Source of the DNA: Rhynchopus sp. YZ270_cl-10
Taxonomy: Eukaryota > Euglenozoa > Diplonemea > Diplonemida > Diplonemidae
Length of the DNA: 64,000 bases
Reading direction: 5' to 3'
NCBI GenBank assembly: GCA_964035575.1
Contig: OZ037868.1
Coordinates: 1,473,001-1,537,000 of the forward strand
Shown: one piece after another, positions 53,505-64,000 of the stretch
How the letters are laid out: each line of letters starts with the position of its first letter
Position numbering within the stretch: the stretch's first letter is position 1
Translations under genes and position numbers: made by a program
The notes under the pieces: generated by a model
The model's input: only the letters and a program-made list of their open reading frames with translations
The model's database searches: none
What the model was told of the DNA's origin: nothing

Positions 53505-56500
53505 ACAGGAGCAACAACTTAAGCTGCATCAACAGCAGTAGCAGGAGCACCAACAGCAGGAGCGGCAGCTACAACAGCTTCCTCATCAGTGGCAGGAGCC
53601 CCCTTCCCCCCCTTTTTTACCCCAAAAAGAGGCCTCTTGAGCCCAACAACCCAAGCAGCTGCAGCTTTGATAGCAGCAACAAAAACGTGTGTGGAGGCAA
53701 CAAAGCAAAGAACTGTTGTCATAACAACCCACACCCCCCTTCCCCCCATGATATCCCCAAAAAGAGGCAATGTATGCCCAACCACATCAGTGGCTGCAAC
53801 TGTGATAGCAGCAAAAACGAAATCTTCGGAGTCCTGGGTGGGGTCCCAGTATCACCCCTGGTGTGCAGCAGCAGCAGTTCCAAAGGCCTTTACAGCAGCA
53901 GTTCCAACAGCAGGCTCTACAGCTTTTTCACCAGCAGTTCCAAAGGCTTCTGCAGCAGCGGTTCCAACAGCAGGTCCAACAGCAGTTTAAACAGCAGTTC
54001 CAACGGCTTCTGCAGCAGCAGTTCCACGAGCGTTTCCAAAAGCAGTTCCAGCAGCAGTTCCAGCAGCAGTTCCAACAGCAGGCACAACAGCAGTTTCAAC
54101 TGCAGTTCCAAAGACTTCTGCAGCAGCAGCTCCAACGGCAGGTCCATCAGCAGTTCCAACAGCAGGCTCAACAACAGCAGTTTCAACAGCAAGGACTTCT
54201 GCGGCAGCAGCTCTAACGGCAGGTCCAACAGCAGTTCCAACAGTAGGCTTAACAGCAGTTTCAACAGCAGTTCCACAGACTTCTGCAGCAGCGGTTCCAA
54301 CAGCAGGTCCAACAGCAGGTCCAGCAGCAGTTCCAACAGCAGGCACAACAGCAGTTTCAACTGCAGTTCCAAAGACTTCTGCAGCAGCAGCTCCAACGGC
54401 AGGTCCATCAGCAGTTCCAACAGCAGGCTCAACAACAGCAGTTTCAACAGCAGTTCCAATGGCTTCTGCAGCAGCAGTTCCAACAGCGTTTCCAAAAGCA
54501 GTTCCAGCAACAGGCACAACAGCAGGCACAACAGCAGTTTCATCAGCAAGGACTTCTGCGGCAGCAGCTCTAACGGCAGGTTCAACAGCAGTTCCAACAG
54601 TAGGCTTAACAGCAGTTTCAACAGCAGTTCCACAGACTTCTGCAGCAGCGGTTCCAACAGCGTCTCCAAAAGCAGTTCCAGCAGCAGTTCCAACAGCAGG
54701 CACAACAGCAGTTTCAACTGCAGTTCCAAAGACTTCTGCAGCAGCGGTTCCAACAGCAGGTCCAACAGCAGGTCCAGCAGCAGTTCCAACAGCAGGCACA
54801 ACAGCAGTTTCAACTGCAGTTCCAAAGACTTCTGCAGCAGCAGCTCCAACGGCAGGTCCATCAGCAGTTCCAACAGCAGGCTCAACAACAGCAGTTTCAA
54901 CAGCAGTTCCAATGGCTTCTGCAGCAGCAGTTCCAACAGCGTTTCCAAAAGCAGTTCCAGCAACAGGCACAACAGCAGGCACAACAGCAGTTTCATCAGC
55001 AAGGACTTCTGCGGCAGCAGCTCTAACGGCAGGTCCAACAGCAGTTCCAACAGTAGGCTTAACAGCAGTTTCAACAGCAGTTCCACAGACTTCTGCAGCA
55101 GCGGTTCCAACAGCGTCTCCAAAAGCAGTTCCAGCAGCAGTTCCAACAGCAGGCACAACAGCAGTTTCAACTGCAGTTCCAAAGACTTCTGCAGCAGCAG
55201 TTCCAACAGCAGGTCCAACAGCAGCACCAACATCAACAGCAGACGCAGCAACAACATCAGCGACAACAACCTAGGGGGTGGTGAGCGAGGTATGCTGGTG
55301 TTCGGGGTCAGCCTTGCGGGGCGAGAAGGACAGAGTGGCTGTGTGATGATGCGGGTGTGGCAAAAGGGGTGTGTACAGATAGAGTTTTGGTTCGACTGGT
55401 GGTGCAACCTCTGGGAGGTCTTCACCTCCTTGCGTCAGCCTGACCCCTGCTGGGTAGCCGAGGCACCTGAGTGGGGAGTGTTTGTGTCGTTCGCGGTCCT
55501 GGATCTGTGGAAGGACAGACGCGCCCCTACCCTCAGTCATCTCATTTTGTGGCTGGTGGGCAGGAGGACCAGGAGGACGCGACGAGGACACCGGTCCTTG
55601 AACTGGACCAAGTCACAGGCGGGCAGGCTCCGTCGGCGCAAGGCGCCCTGCAATCGTCCGCCCTCCCCGGCAGCGCACCCAGTTTTCCGCAGGATCAGGG
55701 TCGCCGATGCGTTGAGAGGTGCTTTGCAGTGTGTGGCCATCTGGGTTCTGGTTTTTGTGGGGTCTGAGCTTGGGAGGTCAGCGCCACATGCTTTGGGTTG
55801 TGCGCTGTTTCGGGACGCGGAGGTGCTGGGGGTGGGTCTGCTGCGGGGACTGTGCCGCGCACGCAGGGGGTGGCGGTGGCTGGAAGGGGCGAGCGAGCGA
55901 GTGCACCGATGGACCGGAGGGATCCGAGTGGCTGCCAGCTTGGTGAGAGCCAGTGTGATGGGGGTGGGTCAGTTGTCGGTGCGTGCAGCCGAGTGGGTGT
56001 GGGTTGCATGGTCCGCAGGTGGTTGTTTGGCGGGTTTTGTGGCACTGGTCGGCGTCGCGCGCCCACTTGGCTGGGTTCTTCTCTTGGAGGTGCGCCGTGT
56101 GGCAGCACGCAGGTGGACTCGTAGGATCGGGATGGCATTTGGCATGCTGGCGGTGTCCCTACTGGTCTTGCTGTCGTTGTTGTGGCGAGCGGTGACGCCC
56201 TGGGACCTGCGCCCTGCCCCTGCTGATCCGGAGCACCCGGTAAGCTTGTCCCCGTTTGCGTTGACCGGTGGGTGCGCAAACGTGAACGCTCCTGCGTATA
56301 CAGAGCAGGCGGTGTCTGTGGACGCGACTCTGGCGAAGTTTGGAGCTAAACGCATCCCCAACGTGTCTACTAATGATTGTGGTTATGTGGCACTACACCT
56401 CTGGGACCACGACACGCAGCCGGACGTGAGGGCAATGCGCAAGCAGCTGTATGACACAGCAGTGGAGGTGTCGAACCGCCTGGTGCAGGTGCTGGGGTCG

Positions 56501-59500
56501 CAGGAGGCCATGACGGAGTTTGCCAATGGTGTGACCGGCGAGGCCCACCTCAACCACTTGGGGCTTCAGCTCACCGCGACAGCATCCCGCATCAACATCG
56601 TGGTGGTGCAGGCATCGGAAGAGAACCCCCTCGTGCGCATCACCCCTGGTAGCAAAAGAGTCGCCAAGTCGTACGCGGAGAGCTTCCAAGCGAAACTTCC
56701 CACGGTCGTCATCGCTCTCTGTGACTCTCACTTTGAGGCAGTGGAGCTTGTCCCGGAGGTGGGGAAGACCAAGGAGGGGATGGCAGAGAAGATGAGGAAG
56801 GAGGCTCGGCAGGCAGTGCTGGACACAGCGCATTTGGATGGCATCATCCCCACCAACACCACCACCACCGCCCCCCTGGCTACCAAGCTGGGACACATCA
56901 ATGCGGATCGGGTGTTCTGCCCCTTTGATGGATGCAGAGCGGGAATTTTGTCTTCGAGTGATGCGGTCGGGGGCCTGTCTCGTAAGGGCTTGCTGCAGCA
57001 CATGCGTCGCCACCAGGCGGATGGGGCGTACATCCCCGACGAGCTGTTGGGCCACTTGGGCATGTCGCGCTGTGCGAACGATCAGTGCGACATGCTATTG
57101 CCGCAGAGCAAGGAGGTCTGCAACACCTGTACGGTGCACTTTGGCGAAGAAGGCTTCACCGCTCCGTCTCCCTCCAGTCGAGGAATGCTGACAGATCAGG
57201 ATGACCTCCCCTCCTTTGAAGTCATGGGGACCACCAGGATCCAGCTGAAGGGCGGGTGCCCAGACAAACACCTGCAGCTGTACAGCGAGCTCTTCCTGAG
57301 GGTTCTTATGGACATCCTTGAGTACCAAGACGAGGTGGCCTGGAAGCGCCTTGCACTGTTCTTCACTGTGTTGCACCGGACACGGACAGAACGAGGGGGC
57401 AAGGACCAGGAGCGACGTTTGACGAGCACCTGGGGGAAGGACTTGGAGGCTTGGAAGGCTGGCCAGTATGTCGCCCTGTGGGAGCAAACGGTAGAGGAGC
57501 GGAAGCCAAGGCCCTCTGGGTGGTCGGATGAGGACACTGACGAAGGGAGACGGAAGCGCACCATCGCCAAAGCGAGAGCAGGACTCCCGAGCCAGGCCAT
57601 GTCTTGCGCTACCAGCGACGGCCTCGCCCCACAGACACCGGCGACGCTGGAAAAGCTTCAGACGAAGCACCCAGCCGCTGCCGACTCCAAGGCCCTGGAG
57701 CAGGCGGATTGGCCCCAGCCTCAGGAGGTCCCACCGGTGACAGTGGTGGAGGTGATGAAGGCCCTGCGGAGCATGCCGAAGTCATCGGCGGCGGGTCCCT
57801 CGAACGTGACGGGCGCGCACCTTCGTACACTTTGCCTACAGAGGCGGGCTAAGGGCACTTTGGCAGCGCTGGCCGCAGTGTTGACGTCTTTGGCACGAGG
57901 AAATGCTCCAGTGGAGGTGGCTGAGTTCTTCGCCGGCGCTAACTTGGTGGCTCTCCGGAAGCCTGCAAAGGGGCCGGGCCTGGAGGAGGACGTGCGACCG
58001 ATTGCGGTTGGGGACACTCTCCGCAGACTGGTGGGAAAGATTCTGTCGGCGCGAGTGCGGGTGCCTGCTAGGACGCTTCTTCTTCGAGGGAACCAGGTGG
58101 GGGTGGCAACGGCAAGGGGGGCGGCAGTGGCGACTGATGTTATCTCGCAGTACGCCGTGCGCAACCGCGGAAAAGGTAAAGTCATTTTGAAAATTGACTA
58201 CCGTAACGCGTTCAACTGCGTAGACCGCCTGTCGATGCTAAGAGCGGTCGACGCCAACCTCCCCGAGCTGGCCCCATGGGTGCGATGGTGTTACCTGGAG
58301 CCCTCCAGCCTGTTTTATGGTGGGGATACCATAAGGTCACAGCGCGGAGCTCAACAAGGAGATCCCTTGGGCCCGCTTCTCTTCTCCCTGACCATCCACC
58401 AGATGGCGCTAGAGCTGAAGGGGCACCCAGGCCTGGATGGGACTTTGTGGTACCTCGATGACGGCTCTCTGCGGGGGTCCCCTAAGGCGGTTTTTGAGGC
58501 GTACCAGGTTCTGTGCACTCGTAGCTCCGAACTGGGGTTGGAGGTGAACGCGAACAAGTGTGAGCTCATCTCCACTGGTGGCGTCTCCAAGGAGGATCTC
58601 GAGGCCGTGGGGTTCACGTTGAACGAGGGTGGACAGGACGCCATGGGTGAAGGCGGGTTCCGGCTGTTGGATGTGGATGGGTTCGACTTCTTGGGCATCC
58701 CCATTGGGTCTGCGGCTTTCTGCGAGGAGTACATGGCCCAGAAGGTGGACGATTCCCGCCGCAACCTGGAAGCCCTTGTGGACCTCGGGGACTCCCAGGC
58801 AGCCTTCTACGTACTGAGATACTGCGAAGGCTACTGCCGCATGGTGTTCTACATGCGGGGGATCCCACAGTGCGCGGAGTACCTGACGGCCTTTGACGAC
58901 CTGATCGACAGGTGCCTGGCTGCGCTTCTGCATGACCCGGATGGGGCGCTGCCGGAGTTGGCAAGGGCGCAGGCGGCGCTTCCTGTGGCGCTTGGGGGGC
59001 TGGGTATCCGTCGCACCGTGGACCATCGGACAGCTGCGTCCCTCGCCTCTCAGTCAGGGAACCTGCAACTGTCGCAGGCCTTGGACCCTGCCTTCGCCTG
59101 GGATGAGGAGAGATGGAACAGCGCGGCTGAGGAGTACAACTCCAGGGTACCGGTGGCGTTTCACGTGGACAGGGCCCAGCCGAAGAAGATCCTGGAGCAG
59201 CAGAGTCTGTCATCTGCGGTGATTGACGCCCAGGCAGACAAGTTGATGCAACAGCTCTGCATGCGAGACCGAGCACGGATGAAGTCCCTTCTCCTGCCGC
59301 TTTCCGGGACGTACCTCACGGCGACACCCTCAGCAAGGAACCAGATGTCTTCAGCGGATTTTGCGGTTGTGACCCGTTTCCGACTAGGGGTGGCCATCCA
59401 TGCGGAGGGAACGACTTGCTCGGCATGTCAGGGGGGGCAGAAAAGGGTTGTCATGGACTCCTTTGGCGACCACACCTTTGGCTGCCCCTACTCCAAACAC

Positions 59501-62500
59501 CGCGTCGCCCGCCACAACGCCTTGCGGGATTCGGTGTACCGAGCTGCTCAAGGGGCGGGCTTGGACCCTGCTTTGGAGGAGACCGTGCGAGTGGAGTTGG
59601 AGTCGAAGAAGCGGCCAGGCGACGTCTACCTCCCAGTAGGAGTGGCGGAAAATGGACCTCGTTGTTTGGACATCACCCACGTGTGCCCCACCTTGCCTTC
59701 CTACAGAACAGGGGCCTCGAAGTTTGTGGGCTGGTCGGCGAAGAACCAGGGCCAGGTCAAACGGGAGAAGCACGAGCGGGATTTGAACAAGATCAATACC
59801 AAGTTCTCCCCTATTGTGTTTGAAGCCTTCGGGGGTGCAGGCGACGAGGCGAACCTCTTGATTGCGCAGCTTGGAGGCCTGACGACGGGACAGACGTCGC
59901 ACCTGACAGGGTCGGCAGAGTTGCGCATCCGGGAGAGCATTGCGGTGGCGTACCAGAAAAAGGTCGCATCTTCCTTTCTGGAGCGGGGTGCTATGTGTGT
60001 AGGGATTGCCACCCTGAAGCGGGAGCCGTGTGTGGAGGTAGATGTGGCACCGTCTGCAGAGGACATGGACCGGTTTGGACGCCGCAGTGCAGGGGCCGTG
60101 GAACCTCTCTGTGACGATGCGAACCCTGACGACGATATGAGTCGTCCTGCAGACCGAACGGAGGAGCAGCAGGGGAAGCGCAAGAGGGACGTGAAGCCGG
60201 ACCACGTGGAGCCACCGAGGAAGCGGACCGGGAGGTTCGATTCGGCCACCGTGATTCCGGAAGGGCCTGGTCTCGATGTGGTGCGTGAGTGGGAGTTTTT
60301 GCGTGAGTGCCCGGCAGCGCAGAGGCCTCGGGCGACGGAGCAGGCGGCCAAGCTGGGAGCCTCGAAGGTGACTTGGTCGTTTGTGGCGGGGGACTGTGCT
60401 TTTGAGGCTTTGCTCTTCGCCACCGGGCGCACGGATTTGACGGTGGAGGGTCTGCGCCAGGCGGCAGTGAAGAAGGTCCAGGGCCGCGCTGATCTGTCGA
60501 GTGCGGCTGTCCCTAATTTTGGGGTCTGGCAGCGGCTGATGACGAGTGGGGACAGAGGAGACCAGCGTACGTGGGCGGATGCCATTGCAGTGGCGGGGGC
60601 AGGGGAGGCTCTTGAGGTATCTGTGGTCATCCTCAACGAGTTCGCCCGCCCTTCTCTGATGGTGCCAAGAAAACGGCCTAAGGCAGTGGTCCTTCTCCTC
60701 CACTCGGGTGACCAGGATGCGGCAGATGGATCCGGCAGTATCCCGGGACACTACGAGCCCCTCACCATGGACCCGGCTCTGCAGCAGCACATCCTGTCTT
60801 TTGAGGCCACAGGTGGTAAGGGGGAGTGCCAGTCAGAGCGCCCCATGGCTTTTGTGGGAGCGAGGGAGGCGGAGGCGTCGAACACTTTCCTGCAGTGCGA
60901 ACAATGCAGCAAGCTCTTCGATGCGTCGGACGCACACTTCTGCTGTCACACGTGTGGTGGCTTGGCATGTCTGCACTGCGCTCAGGGGTCCAAGCACTGC
61001 CCTCTGTCGCAAATTGGCAGGGCGGAATACTTCAGTGCCCTGTCTTTTTTGCACTCGAATGTTCCGGCTCAGGCTGCCTCTGCGGAGGGGAGCGGAGACC
61101 CACCACCTAAACGGGCTCCTTCTCCAGCAGTGCCAGCTCCCGAGGGCGAGGACGTCGAGGAGGTAGACACGCCAATGGCGGGCGAAGAGGGGCAGCAGGC
61201 AGAACAGAAGCAGCAGAAGCACGAGAAGCAACGGAAACAGCAGAAGCAGCAACAACAAAAGGCGGACCAGGAGAAGAAGGAAGCGTTGCAGCGTGCGTCG
61301 GACGCGTGGCAGCAAGCCCTGGAGGTACGGCGGGAGCATCGTCGGTCGTGGGGACCGGATTTGGCCGCGCTTCGGGGCACTTTTGGCGACCGCCAGCGGA
61401 AGTTGAGTCGTTTCCTGGAGGAACAGAATGTGCGTCTGGACCAGGCGAAGGCGGCGGACAGGCATCGTGTGGAGGAGCTGACCGCCAGGCACAAGCGGGA
61501 ACTCGCAGAGGACGCGAAGAGGATGCATGCGCAGTACTTGGAAGACTGCGATCGGCACCCCGAAGCAGGAGAGTCGCTCCGGGCGGAGTATGACAGGCAA
61601 CGCTGCGAGAGGCATTACGCCATCGCAGCTAAGCATGAGTCGGAGCAGAAGGCGACCACTCTGTTGTTGACGGCGGTGAACCTCTCCCGACAGCTGGAGG
61701 CAGAACGCATGGTGGCATACGGGCGGTGCTTTGGGGTGGTGTGCGAAGGGCGGCTATTCCTCCCCTGCCATGCGGTGCGGAGAGCGGTGGGCGACGACCC
61801 TGAAGGACTCGAACCTGACTGTGTCGGCGACTGGATGGCTCTCTTTGGTCCTCAAGGTGCTTCTCCGTGCCCGGGCGAGTTCCTGTACTGCTGGGCGACA
61901 CAGCAGCCGTGGAGTGGGAACGGGGAGGGGGACGGTGATTGCCCGGAGTCGGTGGTCGCCCGTCAGGCGGTTAGGAAGATAGCAGGGGAGGCCGGATACT
62001 GCGACACCTGGGGCAAGACCAGCGCGGTCATCGTCGTTCGGGAAGGCAGGGTCAGCTGGGGAACCCCTTCTCGGGATCAGCTGGAGGAGGAGGTGGGGCG
62101 ACAGGCCGAGGCGGCAGACACCGAGGTGCGTGTGAAGGTGGAGGAGATGGATGATGATGAGCAGGAGCAGGAGGAGGACCTCGACACCGCGATGGAGGGG
62201 GCGGATCGCTCGCATTCTCTGTCAGTGGAAGGCATCCCTGACCAGAAGAAGCAAGCGAGGGTGAGGGAATTGCTGAGGGCGCAGAGCGAGGCTTGGATGT
62301 GGACGGAGGAGGAGCGGACGGAGAGGGGGGGTCTTTTCCCGTGCCTCACCATGGGGTCGCCGGTGCCTTCTTCTGTGACGAAGTGGATCTCCCTGTTCCA
62401 CTACCGTCAGGGAGAGAAACAGGATGGCAGACCCTTGTTGTCACTCCCCCTCTCTACCGCTACTTTCACTCAGTGGTATGAGGTGATGAAGGTGGTGGGT

Positions 62501-63004
62501 TTGCATGAGTGGTCGGTTCAGGAAAAGTGCAAGGCAAAGTCGACGTTGCATGCCCTGACGGACAACCGGAGCAGTAGGGGGCAGGCCTTTGCAGCGGAGA
62601 GTACAAGGAGGGAGAATGAGGCACGAGCGGCTCGAGAGGGAATAGGCCGACAACCTCAAGCCTCCTCTTCTTCTTCTTCTTCCTCCACCTCTGCAGGCCG
62701 TGGCACTACAACCTCCATCGCCCAACCTGCAGTCTCCACTTCTTCCTCCTCCTCATCGGCAGGCCGTGGCAATGCAACCTCCTCCGCCCAACCTGCTCCT
62801 TCCCCAGCTCCCAAAGGACCCCAGCGCCATGCAGCTCAGGGTAGGTCCAACACGTCGAACGTGTTCACCGACGCAGTGGCACAAGCGACGCAGCATGTGC
62901 TCTCGCCCCAGGAGGTGCAGAGAGGGCGCAATGGTCGCGGTGGTGGACAGAAGGGGAGACAGAGCGGAGGAAGGAAGGGGAAAAAGGGGAATAAAAAGAA
63001 TTAG
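53090..63004 (+). CDS. LINE polyprotein: OTU, zinc fingers, RT, restriction-like endonuclease, OTU
   Basis: One frame, first ATG at 53090; open from 52970 (numbering from there, 3344 codons). Order: Ser/Asn repeats from CAG tracts (~60-760); hydrophobic region (~920-1075); OTU-like protease 1 with C1137 (NDCGY) and H1254 (SHFEAV); zinc fingers CPFDGC...HMRRH and CANDQC...CNTC (~1320-1400); reverse transcriptase with D1743 (KIDYRNAFN), QQGDPLGPLLFSL and WYLDD at 1827-1831; CCHC knuckle CSAC...HTFGC (~2150); restriction-like endonuclease with KRPGDV...LDITH (~2214-2233); OTU-like protease 2 with C2476 (GDCAF) and H2594 (GHYEPL); Cys/His-rich CEQC...CCHTCGGLACLHC (~2643-2680); coiled coil; unassigned C-terminal domain; basic tail. 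No APE endonuclease seen. It would copy its RNA at nicked target DNA. No frame break is visible, so it may be active. Confidence 0.85.
53140..55262 (+). repeat. CAG/CAA-type triplet and higher-order repeat
   Basis: 53140-53525 is (CAGCAGCAA)-like triplet DNA. 53870-55260 is built of CAG-TTC-CAA motifs arranged in longer units: a block beginning near 54330 recurs near 54790, about 450 bp later, almost unchanged. In the ORF frame it gives Ser/Asn. It is also open in long stretches in other frames on both strands because the unit lacks stops. Confidence 0.85.
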
Positions 63005-63986
63005 AGAGTTAGAGAGTTAGAGGGTGAGAGTGTGTGTGTAGAAGCGTGTAGAATGACAGTTTGCCCCATGTTTATTTTTAACCCTTTTTATTTTGTGTTT
63101 TTTGTTCTTTTCATCCTTTGGGGTTTGCCCCCCCTTTCCCCCCTTTCCGCCCCCTTCCTATTTGTTAATATTTTTGGTTGGCTGCTGGCTAGGACGGGTC
63201 TACAGCGACGGCCCTTACCCCTTGGACGAGGCTCTGAGGGTAGAGGGCAGTCTCGGAGTAAGACCTGTCTAAGAGCCAGGCCAGTGGCATCAGGAGCCAT
63301 TGGGCCACTTTTATAGATTGTGCAGTAGAGTAGAGTTTGTACAGAACTCTTGTCCTTTGAGTTCCTTTTTTCACTCCTTTAGTTTTTCATTTTTACCTTG
63401 TGAAGGTCAATTTCAATTTTTCATTTTTCAAAACCACCACAGGTAAGCACGAGACCCACCATTGTTGTTGTTGATTTTGTTGTGCGTTATTGTTGTTTTC
63501 CCCTTTGGGTGTCAGTCAGTCGGGTCAGGTCACACTTACTGAAGTTCTCAAAAATTTTCACCAAAAAGAAAACTACTAAAAAGATTATGGAACTTCCTTT
63601 TTATTTGTTTGTGTGTTACAGAGGAAACGGCTCACTCAATCCCCTCCTTCTCCTCCCCTCCCCTCCCCAAGACAAAGCAAAATAAAACTACACCGGTAGA
63701 CAGAGCAACCCTCCCGTCCCATCCCCTCCCCTTTTCCTTTTGGGAAAAATTGCACTCACATACGACCCTTTTGCTTATTTGCAGGGAAGTGTTGGTTGTA
63801 GTTGTCCCACATGCTTTCTATTTTAGTGCCACTAACTGTGTTTTCAGGCACTGTCTTGCCAGTACAATAGTAAAGTGCCCTTGTCTGGACATCTAGCTGT
63901 TTACATACTCGCTTGACTAGTAAGTACCCCCTCTGTCACTGGATGTAGATAAAAAAAGCGAGCCTAGGGCTAAGTTGAACAACACC
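63005..63986 (+). other. LINE 3' UTR
   Basis: Begins with AGAGAGTT-type short repeats, has a CT-rich block near 63650, and ends GCGAGCCTAGGGCTAAGTTGAACAACACC before the A tail (that terminal region is shared by all three copies). Probably holds the RNA signal for reverse transcription start. Confidence 0.85.
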
Positions 63987-64000
63987 AAAAAAAAAAAAAA

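Larger units (their letters stand above)
52900..64000 (+). mobile_element. long LINE (restriction-like-endonuclease type), near complete
   Basis: A single ORF to 63004, a ~980-bp 3' UTR and a poly(A) that begins at 63987 and runs off the window. The 3' part is confirmed as a mobile unit by the two truncated copies at 49028 and 52145. The 5' boundary is not defined by any second copy and may include the 17-bp repeats. No target duplication can be checked because the 3' flank is outside. Confidence 0.88.

Noticed and set aside
53917-55425. Long minus-strand and alternate-frame open frames in the CAG region
   Set aside because: The repeat unit lacks stops in several frames. Leu-only or Ala/Val-only products are not credible genes, and only the frame in phase with the RT stays open throughout.
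52145-64000. LTR retrotransposon or virus-like element
   Set aside because: No terminal direct repeats, no aspartic protease, RNase H-integrase or capsid motifs; poly(A) ends, target duplication and a restriction-like endonuclease identify a LINE.

Overview
This is a nuclear chromosome segment from a eukaryotic protist. The evidence is spliceosomal introns (46-87 nt), a nine-gene set of eukaryotic proteins, a LINE with a poly(A) tail, and DNA transposons with terminal inverted repeats. TAA, TAG and TGA all end genes, so the code looks standard. Coding exons are GC-rich and intergenic DNA is AT-rich with long homopolymer runs. A POC5-like centriolar protein implies a centriole or flagellum. 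I cannot name the species or even the supergroup safely.

Layout: (1) 1-2803, 3' part of a Trf4/PAPD5-type non-canonical poly(A) polymerase with a very long low-complexity tail. (2) 7853-9055, HGH1, the eEF2-folding co-chaperone. (3) 10332-12864, a coiled-coil protein with a discoidin-like C-terminal domain, followed by 13063-16854, a secreted-side, single-pass, Cys-rich modular membrane protein with two CBM1-like modules. (4) 21355-23274, a DUF4116-repeat protein. (5) 23479-25404, a Mutator-like element with long inverted repeats and a perfect 9-bp target duplication. (6) 26037-27638, a two-haem ferric reductase/NOX-like flavocytochrome. (7) 27639-33743, a 6-kb nest of non-autonomous DNA elements, including two 498-bp hAT-like copies with perfect 8-bp target duplications. 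(8) 33744-43854, a compact run of four genes: a coiled-coil protein, a large basic protein, POC5-like, and a secreted subtilisin with CUB-like modules. (9) 44662-47391, a foldback-ended element family with a nested short copy. (10) 48947-64000, a LINE cluster: a 5'-truncated copy inside an EGF-like gene, an antisense 3' fragment, and a nearly complete copy with a 3.3-kilocodon ORF running to the window end.

All recognised host genes lie on the + strand. Most start codons sit in an ACAATG-like context behind a C/A-rich leader, and all six supported introns run GTATG...ACAG. The genes do not form an obvious pathway; they look like ordinary housekeeping, cytoskeletal and surface/secreted functions. 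The most unusual object is the LINE: one open frame carrying two OTU-type cysteine protease domains around a reverse transcriptase and a restriction-like endonuclease, after about 700 codons of CAG-derived Ser/Asn repeats. No tRNA, rRNA, CRISPR array, LTR element or virus copy was recognised.
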